Assembly: GCA_046594215.1 (NCBI GenBank)
Contig: JBKJPX010000014.1
Span: 62,001 to 126,000 of the forward strand
Direction: 5' to 3'
From: Panacagrimonas sp046594215
GTDB lineage: Bacteria > Pseudomonadota > Gammaproteobacteria > Nevskiales > Nevskiaceae
DNA: 64,000 nt
Made by a program: the position numbers and the translations under genes. This document shows, one piece after another, positions 1-8,578 of the stretch (the first letter of the stretch is position 1; each line of letters begins with the position of its first letter). The notes beneath the pieces are model-generated. The model was not told the origin of the DNA. It saw only the letters and a list, made by a program, of their open reading frames with translations, and searched no databases.

Positions 1-613
1 AGTGCTGGCCGCGCTGGACCTTGTCCTTGAGCGCGAAGGCCATGTTGTCGCGCAGGTAATCGAAGCCCAGCTCGTTGTTTGTCGCGTAGGTGATATCGCT
101 GGCGTAGGCCTCGCGCTTCTCGGCCTGGCTCTGACCGGACACGACCACGCCCACCGTCAGGCCCAGGAAGCGGAAGATGCGACCCATCCAGTCGGCGTCG
201 CGACGGGCGAGGTAGTCGTTGACGGTGACGACGTGAACGCCCTTGCCTTCTAGGGCGTTCAGATATGCGCCGAGCGTGGCGACCAGCGTCTTGCCTTCGC
301 CGGTGCGCATCTCGGCGATCTTGCCCTCGTTGAGGACCGCGCCACCGATCAGCTGCACGTCGAAGTGACGCATGCCGAGCGCGCGCTTGCCCGCTTCGCG
401 GACGCAGGCGAAAGCCTCGGGCTGGATCTGCCTGAGCGACTCGCCCTTGGCCAGACGCTCGCGGAAGACAATGGTCGCCTGCGCGAGGTCCGCGTCGCTC
501 ATCGCCGCGAACTTCGACTCCAGATCGCCGACGGATTTCACGAGCCCGCGGAAGCCGCGGACGATACGCTGGTTGCGGCTGCCGAAGAGGCGCGCCAGCC
601 AGTTGTTGGGCAT
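1..613 (-). CDS. secA: Preprotein translocase ATPase SecA, N-terminal part
   Basis: SecA is the cytosolic motor that pushes unfolded preproteins through SecYEG. The first 204 residues are visible; the gene runs off the left edge. The start reads MPNNWLARLFGSRN, matching the typical SecA N-terminus (xxKVFGSRN), and the Walker A motif MRTGEGKT lies at residues 102-109, followed by the expected TLVATLGAYLNAL helix and the VNDYLARRD nucleotide-binding stretch. The DEAD box falls beyond the edge. ATG at 613 is chosen by family alignment; an AAGG lies a few bases upstream. It is the last gene of the minus-strand block that begins with the dcw cluster, as in other gammaproteobacteria. Confidence 0.97.
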   Translation of the reverse strand, partial: MPNNWLARLFGSRNQRIVRGFRGLVKSVGDLESKFAAMSDADLAQATIVFRERLAKGESLRQIQPEAFACVREAGKRALGMRHFDVQLIGGAVLNEGKIAEMRTGEGKTLVATLGAYLNALEGKGVHVVTVNDYLARRDADWMGRIFRFLGLTVGVVVSGQSQAEKREAYASDITYATNNELGFDYLRDNMAFALKDKVQRGQH

Positions 614-665
614 GAGGACCTTGGGTTTCGGCTTGCGCCGGGGTACGAGCCAAAAATCGCCGCGT

Positions 666-671
666 ATTATG
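666..671 (-). promoter_or_regulatory. Candidate -10 box for secA
   Basis: On the minus strand CATAAT (5 of 6 consensus bases) lies about 50 bases before the secA ATG, in the 155-base gap behind the M23 peptidase gene. No convincing -35 box sits 16-18 bases upstream, so this is a weak prediction. Confidence 0.3.
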
Positions 672-768
672 CCCTTCGTGGGTGCCGATCGCCGCCGTTC
701 AAGGCTGCCGTGCTTCGACGGAGGGTCCTTCACCGGTCCCGGGACGGCTGCTCGGGCGCCGGCGAGGC

Positions 769-1713
769 CTACTGCGCCGCCTGAATGTACTGCGCCGGAT
801 TCACCACGTAGCCGTTCAGCAGTACTTCGAAGTGAACGTGTGGACCTGTCGACCGCCCGCTGTTTCCGACCGCGGCGATCTTCTGACCCTTGTCGACCTT
901 CTGGCCCGGCGTGACCAGCACGCGCGAGTTGTGGCCGTAGCGCGTGACGTAACCGTTGCCGTGGTTGATCTCAACCAGCAGCCCGTAGCCGTCTTCAGGC
1001 GCAGCCACGGTCACGACACCCGCCGCCACGGACAGCACGTCGGAGCCGTTGGGCGCCGCGAAGTCGATGCCCTCGTGCAGCGCGCGGCGGCCGTTGAAGG
1101 GATCGGCGCGCCACCCGTAAACCGACGACATGTAGCCGTTGGCGACCGGCCAGCCCGAGGGCTTGAGCTCCCGCTGCATGCGGCCGGCGACGAGGATGTC
1201 CTCGAGCACGCGCATCTGGCGTTCGCGCGCCGTCAACTTCAGCTCGAAGGCCTCGAGCGCGCCGAGCAACGGGTCCCCGTCGAAGTGCTCCGATTCCGTC
1301 GGAGACTCGGGACCGCCGACCGGGGGCGGTTCGGAGAAGTTGAATTCGTCTGGTTCGAGGCCGGCGATCTCGGTCATGCGGCTGCCCGCCGCGTCGAGGC
1401 GCATCACGTGGGCCTGTAGCTGAGCCACGCGCTGTGACAGCGCGCGCGTATTTTCCTCGGCCACGGCCTTGGCCTGGACCAGTTCCTCGCGTTGCTCGGC
1501 GACCTGGCGCGTCCAAAGCTGCGCAATCTCGGCCGGAACGGCACCCAAGGTTCCACCTCCTCCGCCGCCGCGCACGGCCCAACCGATCAGGCCCGCGGCC
1601 GCAGTAAGGCCGCCCAGCAGGAACACTGCGGGGACCCACAGCAGCACGTTTCGCGGCGTGAGCGCGAAACGCCAGGTGCGCCGCCGGTCGCGGCTGACTA
1701 CGATGATGTCCAT
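769..1713 (-). CDS. M23-family peptidase, membrane-anchored
   Basis: 314 residues. An N-terminal basic segment is followed by one hydrophobic helix (about residues 20-47, VLLWVPAVFLLGGLTAAAGL), a predicted coiled coil (about 65-105) and a C-terminal LytM/M23 domain. The zinc site is visible: the HEGIDFAAPNG motif supplies His and Asp, and GPHVHFE near residues 290-296 supplies the HxH pair. Family members are D,D-endopeptidases that cut peptide crosslinks of peptidoglycan, or inactive activators of amidases; the ligands are intact here, so it is probably an enzyme acting in the periplasm. The position between secA and DUF721/lpxC is conserved in gammaproteobacteria. Start ATG 1713; the divergent DUF721 gene begins 35 bases away. 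Confidence 0.9.
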   Translation of the reverse strand: MDIIVVSRDRRRTWRFALTPRNVLLWVPAVFLLGGLTAAAGLIGWAVRGGGGGGTLGAVPAEIAQLWTRQVAEQREELVQAKAVAEENTRALSQRVAQLQAHVMRLDAAGSRMTEIAGLEPDEFNFSEPPPVGGPESPTESEHFDGDPLLGALEAFELKLTARERQMRVLEDILVAGRMQRELKPSGWPVANGYMSSVYGWRADPFNGRRALHEGIDFAAPNGSDVLSVAAGVVTVAAPEDGYGLLVEINHGNGYVTRYGHNSRVLVTPGQKVDKGQKIAAVGNSGRSTGPHVHFEVLLNGYVVNPAQYIQAAQ

Positions 1714-1748
1714 TACTTGGGAATGCCTCTTTCGGCCCAGACCGTCTC

Positions 1749-2072
1749 GTGACCCCTTCGGATCCCGCCCTGCTGCATAGCCGCCTGCTCCAAAAGGCCG
1801 GCGACTTCGAGCCCCTGCTACAGCGTGTCCGGCGCATCGAGATGCTGGATCGCGCGGTGCATCAGTGGACCGGCGAACCCTGGCTGTCGGCGATTCGGGT
1901 CGCCAATCTGCGGGGGGATACGCTGGTCGTGTTTTCCGACAGTGCGACGGCAGCGACGATGCTGCGGTACCGGCGCGAGGACCTGATGACTTACCTGCGA
2001 GAGCAGCACGGACTGGAGATCAGCCGGCTGGAGACTAAGGTGAGACCGGGGACGACGCGGCGCCGAGTCTAA
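1749..2072 (+). CDS. DUF721 (DciA-like) protein
   Basis: 107 residues starting with GTG. The core (VHQWTGEPWLSAIRVANLRG followed by DTLVVFSDSATAATMLRYRR) has the DUF721 layout of helix plus KH-like fold. DUF721 includes DciA, the loader or partner of the replicative helicase DnaB in bacteria that lack DnaC. The gene is divergent from the M23 peptidase and convergent with lpxC, its usual neighbourhood. Short compared with DciA proteins that carry a long disordered tail. Family assignment is fairly secure; the DciA role is inferred from the family. Confidence 0.8.
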   Translation: MTPSDPALLHSRLLQKAGDFEPLLQRVRRIEMLDRAVHQWTGEPWLSAIRVANLRGDTLVVFSDSATAATMLRYRREDLMTYLREQHGLEISRLETKVRPGTTRRRV

Positions 2073-2166
2073 GCGCGGCCCAAAAGCCGCCGCAACCGCC
2101 CGAAGGACCGGGCCGCCCGCCGGTCGGGACCATTCGGAATCGTACGGAAACCGCTTCGAAGCACGA

Positions 2167-3084
2167 TCAGACGCCCGCGAGCGCCCCGCGTACGTACGCG
2201 ATGGGTGCCGGCCGGCGCTCATCCTCGAACGTCACCAGCTCCCAGGCCGCCGGGTCGGCAAGCAGGGCACGAAGGAGCTTGTTGTTTAGCGCATGACCGG
2301 ATTTGTAGGCCGTGTACGCGCCGATGATGCTGTGGCCGATCAGGTAGAGGTCGCCGATCGCGTCGAGGATCTTGTGCCGGACGAGTTCGTCCTCGTAGCG
2401 CAGGCCGTCCTGGTTGACGATGCGGAACTCGTCGAGCGCCACGACGTTGTCCAGGCTCGCACCCAGCCCGAGGTTATTGGCGCGGAGCTGGTCGAGCTCG
2501 CGCATGAAGCCGAAGGTCCGCGCGCGCGCCACTTCCTGCACATAGGAGGTCGACGAGAAATCCACCACTGCCGACTGCAGGCCCGACTTGAAGACCGGGT
2601 GCTTGAACTCGACGCTGAAGCTCAGGCGATAACCGTCGAAAGGCTCGAAGCGGGCGAACTTGTCGCCGTCCTGCACCTGCACCGGCTGCTTGATGCGCAC
2701 GAATTTCTTCGCAACGTCCTGCTCGCGGATGCCCGCCGACTGGATCAGGAACACGAAGGGGCTGGAACTCCCGTCCATGATCGGCGTCTCGGACGCCGAC
2801 AGTTCCACCACGCAGTTGTCGATGCCCAGGCCCGCGAGCGCTGACATCAGGTGCTCGACAGTGCCCACCTTCACCCCGTCCTTGACCAGATTGCTGGACA
2901 GCATGGTTTCGCGCACGAGTTCGGCACTGGCCGGGATCTCGACAGGGGGCGTCAGGTCCACGCGACGAAAAACGATACCGGTATCGGGGGAGGACGGAAG
3001 CAGCGACATGAAGACACGGCTGCCCGAGTGCAGGCCTATGCCTGCCGCTCGAACCGCCTGTTTCAGTGTGCGCTGTCGGACCAT
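2167..3084 (-). CDS. lpxC: UDP-3-O-acyl-N-acetylglucosamine deacetylase LpxC
   Basis: 305 residues, the usual length. LpxC removes the acetyl group in the committed step of lipid A synthesis, in the cytosol. Zinc ligands are visible: His78 in VGTVEHLMSAL, His237 and Asp241 in HKILDAIGD; the general base Glu77 precedes His78, and the catalytic His of SGHALNNK is near residue 264. Start ATG 3084 gives the family N-terminus RTLKQAVRAAGIGLHSG. It follows ftsZ after a 122-base gap that contains a terminator, so part of its transcription must come from read-through or a local promoter; I see no strong one. Its level in other bacteria is set by FtsH proteolysis; the C-terminal tail here ends AYVRGALAGV. 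Confidence 0.97.
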   Translation of the reverse strand: MVRQRTLKQAVRAAGIGLHSGSRVFMSLLPSSPDTGIVFRRVDLTPPVEIPASAELVRETMLSSNLVKDGVKVGTVEHLMSALAGLGIDNCVVELSASETPIMDGSSSPFVFLIQSAGIREQDVAKKFVRIKQPVQVQDGDKFARFEPFDGYRLSFSVEFKHPVFKSGLQSAVVDFSSTSYVQEVARARTFGFMRELDQLRANNLGLGASLDNVVALDEFRIVNQDGLRYEDELVRHKILDAIGDLYLIGHSIIGAYTAYKSGHALNNKLLRALLADPAAWELVTFEDERRPAPIAYVRGALAGV

Positions 3085-3105
3085 GAGGGCAGGTAAAAGC
3101 CAGGA

Positions 3106-3141
3106 GAAAGAAAAGAAACGGGAGCCGGTTCAGGGCTCCCG
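3106..3141 (-). terminator. Intrinsic terminator after ftsZ
   Basis: Minus strand: 8-base stem CGGGAGCC / GGCTCCCG with a 7-base loop (3119-3141), followed by TTTCTTTTCTTTC. It lies 66 bases past the ftsZ stop and before lpxC, so it would end or attenuate the division transcript. Confidence 0.75.
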
Positions 3142-3206
3142 TCTGACATCAAATGCTAGCACCGGTTCCGGCCGCGTCCCGCCGTCCGGACCGCCGCACG
3201 TCAGGG

Positions 3207-4424
3207 TCAATCCGCCTGCTGGCGAAGAAAGGTCGGGATGTTCAGCACGCTTTCATCCAGCGAGCTCAGCCAGGCCGGTGCGCTGCCGCCACTCGCGGCC
3301 TTCTTTCCTTCGCGCACGAAAGCCGGCTTGTCGTAGTCGATCTTGGTCGGGACGATCAGGGGCGGAGGCGTCGGCTCGATTCGTGGCTGGTTGATGGACA
3401 CCACTTTCTGCGGCTGCGCAGGCGCCTTCTCCGCCATCACCATGTGCTTGGAGCCCAGGCCCGTGGCGACCACCGTCACGCGCAGGTCTTCGCCCAACGA
3501 CTCGTCGATGGAAATTCCGAACTTCATGTCGACTTCCGCATTGCCGATCTGGCCAACGCGCTCCATCACCAGCGTCAGCTCCTTCTTCTTGAGCGATCCG
3601 CTGTGGGCGAGCGTGACGAGGATGCCCTTGGCGTCGTGCAGTTCGATGTCGTCGATCAGCGGGCAGGCCAGCGCCGCTTCGACCGCCGCGATCGCACGGT
3701 TCTCGCCGTTGCCCAGGCCGATGCCCATCATCGCCATGCCGCGATTCGACATCACCGTACGCACGTCGGCGAAGTCCACGCTGATCTCGCCGGGGCTGGT
3801 GATGATGCCGCTGATGCCCTGGACCGCGTTCTTGAGAACCTCATCGGCCTTCTTGTGGCACTCGACGACGGTCATGTCCTCGGGCAGCACGAGCTGAAGC
3901 TTTTCGTTGGGAATCACGATCAGCGAGTCGACCAGGTTGCGCAGCTCCTGCAGGCCGCGCTCGGCCACCAGGCGACGCTTGGGCGGCTCGAAGGCGTAGG
4001 GCTTGGTGACCACGGCAACCGTCAGGATGCCGAGCTCCTTGGCGATCTCGGCGATCACGGGTGCAGCGCCGGTCCCGGTGCCACCGCCCATGCCAGCGGT
4101 GATGAACAGGAGGTCGGTGCCTTCGATCATTTCGCGAATAAGATCTTTGGACTCGGTCGCGGCTTCGCGGCCCTTGGCCGGGTCACTGCCCGCGCCCAGT
4201 CCACGCGAGCTGCGCGGACCCAGCTGGAGAATGTTGGTCGTCTTGCAGCGCTCGAGATGCTTGCGGTCAGTGTTCGCTGCAATCAGTTCCACGCCCTCTA
4301 TCTGGGCGGTGACCATCTCGTTGACGGAGTTGCAGCCGCCGCCACCCACTCCGATCACGCGGATCACCGCGTCCATCGGCTGGCCATCCACGATCTCGTA
4401 CAGCTCGTTGGTCCGTGTATTCAT
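3207..4424 (-). CDS. ftsZ: Cell division GTPase FtsZ
   Basis: 405 residues. FtsZ polymerises into the Z-ring at mid-cell. The tubulin-type GTP signature GMGGGTGTGAAP is present, as is the N-terminal GVGGGGCNSV loop, and the C-terminal conserved peptide LNIPTFLRRQ-like (here LNIPTFLRQQAD) that binds FtsA and ZipA. The linker between GTPase core and tail is short and proline-rich. An upstream in-frame ATG exists at 4505, but ATG 4424 is preferred because GGAGG stands 4 bases before it and the sequence before it is not family-like. Separated from ftsA by 212 AT-rich bases with a promoter candidate. Confidence 0.98.
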   Translation of the reverse strand: MNTRTNELYEIVDGQPMDAVIRVIGVGGGGCNSVNEMVTAQIEGVELIAANTDRKHLERCKTTNILQLGPRSSRGLGAGSDPAKGREAATESKDLIREMIEGTDLLFITAGMGGGTGTGAAPVIAEIAKELGILTVAVVTKPYAFEPPKRRLVAERGLQELRNLVDSLIVIPNEKLQLVLPEDMTVVECHKKADEVLKNAVQGISGIITSPGEISVDFADVRTVMSNRGMAMMGIGLGNGENRAIAAVEAALACPLIDDIELHDAKGILVTLAHSGSLKKKELTLVMERVGQIGNAEVDMKFGISIDESLGEDLRVTVVATGLGSKHMVMAEKAPAQPQKVVSINQPRIEPTPPPLIVPTKIDYDKPAFVREGKKAASGGSAPAWLSSLDESVLNIPTFLRQQAD

Positions 4425-4636
4425 GTCGCCTCCGCCCGTTCGCCTGCTCATTAGTGCCGCCGCGCCGATTTGTGAGAACAAATGGTATTTGGCGATGAAG
4501 TTCAACTGTTCAGAAGTGTACTACTTGACAAAACAATTGCAACACTTATCACACAACTTTTTTCATCGAGAGGTCCCATCCGTTTTTGCGAATCTCCAAA
4601 TTCGAAAGGCCCACTAACCGCGAGTCACGCACTTCT
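4425..4636 (-). promoter_or_regulatory. ftsA-ftsZ gap with ftsZ promoter candidate
   Basis: 212 bases, clearly AT-richer than all its surroundings. On the minus strand TTGCAA (4537-4542) and TACACT (4515-4520) are 16 bases apart, a moderate sigma70 match about 90 bases upstream of the ftsZ ATG. All genes upstream in the cluster overlap or touch, so this gap is the only clear place for separate control of ftsZ. The exact start point is a guess. Confidence 0.5.
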
Positions 4637-5869
4637 TCAGAAATTGCCCTTGAACCACGCGCTCACCCTTTCCATCCAGAACGCTGCCGTGCGGTTCTCG
4701 CTCACCGGCATGCGAACGTTGTTCTGCGAGCGCGCATAGATCAGCAGGCCCACCGCGGTCGCGTAGGCGGGGCTTCTGGCCACGTCGCGCACGCCGGTGA
4801 TCTCGTGGGGCGGACCCAGGCGCGTCGGCAGCTCGAAGACTTCCTCCGCGAGTTCCGGCACGCCGGGCATCAGCGATGCCGCGCCCGTGAGCACCACGCC
4901 CCCCGCGATCGCGTCGTACCAGTCGGCGCGATGAAGTTCCTTGCGCACGAAGCGGAACAGTTCCTCGTAGCGGGGGCGGATCACTTCGGACAAGGTCAGG
5001 CGCGACAGCCGGCGCGGCGGGCCCTCGCCCACGCTCGGCACCTGGATCTCCTCGTCCTGCGTGATCAGCTGCGGCAGCGCGCAGCCGTACTTGATCTTGA
5101 TCTCCTCGGCCGCCGCCGTCGGCGTGCGGAAGGCCACGCTGATGTCGTTGGTGACCTGCTCGCCCGCGATCGGCAGCACCGCGGTGTGCCGCACCGAGCC
5201 GCCTTTGAAGACGGCGATGTCGGAGGTGCCGCCGCCGATGTCGACCATGCAGATGCCCAGGTCCTTCTCGTCGGGCAGCAGCACCGCGCTGCTCGAAGCG
5301 ATATGTTGCAGGCAGAGCTTGTCGACGTGGATACCGCAGGACTCGACGCACTTCTGCAGGTTCTGGGCCGCCGACATCGAGCCGGTGACGATATGGACCT
5401 TGGCCTCGAGCCGCACGCCGAACATCCCCTCGGGCTTGAGAATGCCTTCCTGATTGTCGACCACGAACTCCTGCGGCAGGACGTGGATGACCTTCTGGTC
5501 GGCCGGGATGGCGATGGCGCGGCCGGCCTCGATCACCTTCTCGACGTCGCGGTGCGAGACCTCGCGCGAACTCACGGGCACCACGCCGACCGAGTTGTGG
5601 CTTTTGATGTGTGCGCCCGACAGGCCCACGTAAGCGCTCTGCACGCGCGCGTTGGCCATCATCTCGGCCTCTTCCACCGCGCGACGGATCGACTGCACCG
5701 TGGCGTCGATGTTGATCACGACGCCGCGCTTGAGGCCGCGCGAGGGCTGCTGGCCCATGCCGACCACCTCGATCTGTCCGCCCGGCATCACCTCGCCGAT
5801 CACGCAGACGACTTTCGACGTGCCGACGTCGAGTCCCATCAACAGGTTTCGCGATTCGCGCTTGCTCAT
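4637..5869 (-). CDS. ftsA: Cell division protein FtsA
   Basis: 410 residues. FtsA is the actin-like protein that tethers FtsZ filaments to the inner membrane and recruits later division proteins. The ATPase core shows LLMGLDVGTSKVVCVIGE (phosphate 1), MVDIGGGTSDIAVF (phosphate 2) and VLTGAASLMPGV (adenosine motif). The C-terminus FWMERVSAWFKGNF is a typical amphipathic membrane-targeting helix. ATG 5869 overlaps the ftsQ stop (ATGA) and has GAAGG upstream. Confidence 0.97.
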   Translation of the reverse strand: MSKRESRNLLMGLDVGTSKVVCVIGEVMPGGQIEVVGMGQQPSRGLKRGVVINIDATVQSIRRAVEEAEMMANARVQSAYVGLSGAHIKSHNSVGVVPVSSREVSHRDVEKVIEAGRAIAIPADQKVIHVLPQEFVVDNQEGILKPEGMFGVRLEAKVHIVTGSMSAAQNLQKCVESCGIHVDKLCLQHIASSSAVLLPDEKDLGICMVDIGGGTSDIAVFKGGSVRHTAVLPIAGEQVTNDISVAFRTPTAAAEEIKIKYGCALPQLITQDEEIQVPSVGEGPPRRLSRLTLSEVIRPRYEELFRFVRKELHRADWYDAIAGGVVLTGAASLMPGVPELAEEVFELPTRLGPPHEITGVRDVARSPAYATAVGLLIYARSQNNVRMPVSENRTAAFWMERVSAWFKGNF

Positions 5870-6615
5870 TTCTTGCCTTCTCCGGCTGCCTCGGCCTCGC
5901 GCCAACCGACGGCGAACCCGTTCGTGTAACGAAGATCCACGTACTGCACTTCTGCCCAACGCTGGCCGATGGATCGCTGCGCGGCGCCGATCAGCATCGG
6001 CAGCCGCTCATCCGGCGGGTCCTGGCCGAATCGAAGCTCGATTCCGCCCTTCGTGAGCGCGGCCCACTCGCCGCGCGCGTCCAGCTGCAGGCCGACCAAT
6101 TCCAGCGCAGTGCCCGCGAGCGTGGGCGCCAGGCGACGCCAGGTCTGCTCGACCTCGGCTTCGTGGCCCGGACTCCCGGCCAGTCGCGGGAGTCCGGTCG
6201 GAATCTCGCCGGCGCGCGGCGCGAACGGATGCGATCCGGTGTCGAGCAGGCCGTTCTCGTTCCAGCGTGCGAAGGCCTCGCGCTCGGTGATATGCATGGA
6301 GATCGCGCCCGGCCAGCGCCGCTCCGCACGCACGCTCGCGACCCAGGGCAGCGCCGCGACCGCGTCGCGCATCCCCGTCACGTCGGCCGTGAAGAAGCTC
6401 GAGGCCAGGAACGGAGCGGCGGCGGCGCGCACGTCCTCGACGGCCAGGTGCTTGAACCCGCCGCGCACCTCGAGCTGGGTCAGCGGTGCGTCCCTGGGGA
6501 CCAGCGCGACCAGGCCGACGGTCACGCCGACGATCAGCAGGGCCGGAAGCAGGGCGCGAGGGATTCGCAGGGTCGGCCATTCAGGCATGCGCGGGAGGGC
6601 CTCGATCAGGTTCAT
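5866..6615 (-). CDS. ftsQ: Cell division protein FtsQ
   Basis: 249 residues. A short cytosolic tail, one transmembrane helix (about residues 19-43), then a POTRA domain (LTQLEVRGGFKHLAVEDVRAA...) and the FtsQ beta domain. FtsQ links early and late divisome proteins through FtsB and FtsL. The helix-proximal pattern LPWVASVRAERRWPGAISMHITEREAFARW is family-typical. ATG 6615 shares ATGA with the ddl stop, and the ftsQ stop overlaps the ftsA start, so translation is probably coupled on both sides. Confidence 0.93.
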   Translation of the reverse strand: MNLIEALPRMPEWPTLRIPRALLPALLIVGVTVGLVALVPRDAPLTQLEVRGGFKHLAVEDVRAAAAPFLASSFFTADVTGMRDAVAALPWVASVRAERRWPGAISMHITEREAFARWNENGLLDTGSHPFAPRAGEIPTGLPRLAGSPGHEAEVEQTWRRLAPTLAGTALELVGLQLDARGEWAALTKGGIELRFGQDPPDERLPMLIGAAQRSIGQRWAEVQYVDLRYTNGFAVGWREAEAAGEGKK

Positions 6616-7577
6616 GCGGCGCGCTCCGGGCCGAGCGTGGTTTCCAGGATCGCCCAGCACAGGTCCTCGAAGCTCATGCCCGTCGCGCGCGCGCCCATCG
6701 GCACCAGCGAGTGCGAGGTCATGCCCGGAACAAGGTTGGCCTCGAGCAGCCAGATGCGCTGCTGGCGGTCGAGCAGGAAGTCCACGCGTCCCCAACCGCG
6801 TGCGCCAAGCAGCTCGAAGGCCTGCGCGCAGATGCGTCGCGCCTCGGTCTCCAGCGCCTCGGGCAATCCGCTCGGGCAGTGATAGCGCGTGTCGTTCGAG
6901 ATGTACTTGGCGTGGTAGTCGTAGAACTCGCCGTCCGGCTCGATACGAATCGTCGGCAGCGCCGCGCCATCGAGGATCGCGCAGGTGTATTCGGCCCTCG
7001 ATTCGCCGCTGTCGATGAAGCGCTCGGCCATCACCACTCGCTCGGTGTCGCCGCGCGCCAGCGCCAGCGCGGCATCGAGCTGGTCGGGGGCTTTCACCTT
7101 GGTGATGCCCACGCTCGAGCCTTCCTCAGAAGGCTTGACGATGAGGGGATAGCCGAGCGCCGTCGCCGCGCTGCGCAGTTCGTCGATCGTGCGGACCAGG
7201 AAGTAATCCGGCGTGGGCAGCCCTTCCGCCCTCCACATGCGCTTGGAGCGCAGCTTGTCCATCGCCAGCGCCGAGGCCAGCACCCCGCTGCCCGTGTAGG
7301 GCAGCTCGATCAGATCGAGGACCGCCTGCAGCGTGCCGTCTTCGCCGCCGGTTCCGTGTACGACATTGAACGCGCGGTCGTAGCCCCGGGCCTTGAGTCC
7401 GTGAAGCATGTCCTTCTGCGCGTCGACCGCGTGCGCGTCGACACCACGCGACAGCAGCGCGGCGTGCACCGCCTGCCCGCTCCACAGCGAGACCTGGCGT
7501 TCGGCCGACCAGCCACCCATCAACACGGCAACCTTGCCGAAGGCCTTTGCATCGGTCACACGGCGGCGCCCGTTCAT
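6612..7577 (-). CDS. ddlB: D-alanine--D-alanine ligase
   Basis: 321 residues. Joins two D-alanines with ATP to make the dipeptide used by MurF. ATP-grasp architecture: N-terminal VAVLMGGWSAERQVSL, central VVHGTGGEDGTLQ, the EEGSSVGITKV glycine loop, and the metal-binding C-terminal LLEANLVPGMTSHSLVP. Start ATG 7577 overlaps the murB stop by ATGA. The usual DdlB symbol is used because the gene lies in the dcw cluster. Confidence 0.95.
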   Translation of the reverse strand: MNGRRRVTDAKAFGKVAVLMGGWSAERQVSLWSGQAVHAALLSRGVDAHAVDAQKDMLHGLKARGYDRAFNVVHGTGGEDGTLQAVLDLIELPYTGSGVLASALAMDKLRSKRMWRAEGLPTPDYFLVRTIDELRSAATALGYPLIVKPSEEGSSVGITKVKAPDQLDAALALARGDTERVVMAERFIDSGESRAEYTCAILDGAALPTIRIEPDGEFYDYHAKYISNDTRYHCPSGLPEALETEARRICAQAFELLGARGWGRVDFLLDRQQRIWLLEANLVPGMTSHSLVPMGARATGMSFEDLCWAILETTLGPERAA

Positions 7578-8578
7578 GCGCGCTCCCCCACGATTCGCAC
7601 TTCGATGACGAGGTCCTCGCCCGTGCGCTCGCGCACGACGTTGCGGACCTGCTCGATCAGGGTCTCGACATCGGCTGCAGTCGCCCCTTCCTCCGTGAGG
7701 ATGAAGTTCGCGTGCATCGCCGAGACCTCGGCGCCGCCGACGCGATGACCCTTGAGTCCGCAGCTGTCGATGAGCCGCGCCGCGAAGTCGCCCGGCGGGT
7801 TTCGGAAGGTGCTGCCCGCGCTCGGCTTGCCCACCGGCTGCGTGGCCTTGCGACGCGCGAGCCACTCGCGCGTCGTGCGCTCGTGCTCGCCTTGCGCGTC
7901 CGGACTGGTCAGGAAACGTGCGCCGAGAAAGCCGGCGACCCCCGGTGGGGCATCGACGTGCCGGTAAGCATGGTGGAACTCCGCGGCGTCGAGCCAGGCG
8001 GTGCGTCCATCCACGTAGAGCACTTCGACCGCCGCGACGTGCGGCCAGGTCTCGCTGCCCCATGCGCCGGCGTTCATCGCCAGCGCGCCGCCCACCGTTC
8101 CAGGAATACCGGCCATGAAGCCCAGGCCCGCGCGCGAGCGCTGCTGTGCGAACTTTGCGAGACGCGCGCAGTGGACGCCGGCCTCGGCGTAGATCTCCAT
8201 CGCGCCAGCTTCCACCAGCCCACCGAGCGCGTTGTGCAGCGAGATCGCGGTGCCCGGCCAGCCGCCGTCGCGCACCAGGAGATTGCTGCCCAGGCCCAGC
8301 CACAGCAGCGGTTCGTCTGAAGGCAGGCCTCGCACGAAGGCGATCAGGTCTTCGCGATCTGCGGGTTCGAAGTAGCGCCGCGCCGGTCCGCCGACGCGCC
8401 AGCTCGTGTGGCGCGACAGCGGTTCGTTCTCAATCAGCAGGCCACGCGGCGCCTGCGGACCTCGCGTCACCGGGATCGATGCGCGCGCCGAGGCCGAACG
8501 CGCGGCCTTGCGACGCTTGCGGGCGGCGGCCGTCACGGTCGATTTCTTCCTATCGCCCGGAGTCTTGCGCACCGTCAT
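7574..8578 (-). CDS. murB: UDP-N-acetylenolpyruvoylglucosamine reductase MurB
   Basis: 334 residues. FAD-dependent reduction of the enolpyruvyl group to make UDP-MurNAc. FAD-binding motifs LGLGSNLLVRDGG and GIPGTVGGALAMNAGAWG are present; the catalytic Ser lies in GKPSAGSTFRNP. The short C-terminal region (VSAMHANFILTEEGATAADV) suggests the type II MurB class rather than the longer E. coli type. The first 45 residues are an unusual Lys/Arg/Ala-rich extension before the core begins (LIENEPLSRHTSWRVGG). ATG 8578 overlaps the murC stop, which argues that the extension is translated. murB sits between murC and ddl, as I recall for Legionella, whereas E. coli and Pseudomonas keep it elsewhere. Confidence 0.94.
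   Translation of the reverse strand: MTVRKTPGDRKKSTVTAAARKRRKAARSASARASIPVTRGPQAPRGLLIENEPLSRHTSWRVGGPARRYFEPADREDLIAFVRGLPSDEPLLWLGLGSNLLVRDGGWPGTAISLHNALGGLVEAGAMEIYAEAGVHCARLAKFAQQRSRAGLGFMAGIPGTVGGALAMNAGAWGSETWPHVAAVEVLYVDGRTAWLDAAEFHHAYRHVDAPPGVAGFLGARFLTSPDAQGEHERTTREWLARRKATQPVGKPSAGSTFRNPPGDFAARLIDSCGLKGHRVGGAEVSAMHANFILTEEGATAADVETLIEQVRNVVRERTGEDLVIEVRIVGERA

Noticed and set aside
2073..2166. Terminator between DUF721 and lpxC
   Set aside because: The gap has GC-rich short repeats but no hairpin followed by a T-run on either strand.
3153..4454. 433-codon open frame on the plus strand opposite ftsZ, and similar long plus-strand frames across the dcw cluster (for example 4586-5929, 8146-10218, 12259-13707)
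   Set aside because: They are antisense shadows of GC-rich genes: composition is Arg/His/Ala-heavy, no motifs are present, and the opposite strand encodes well-known proteins.
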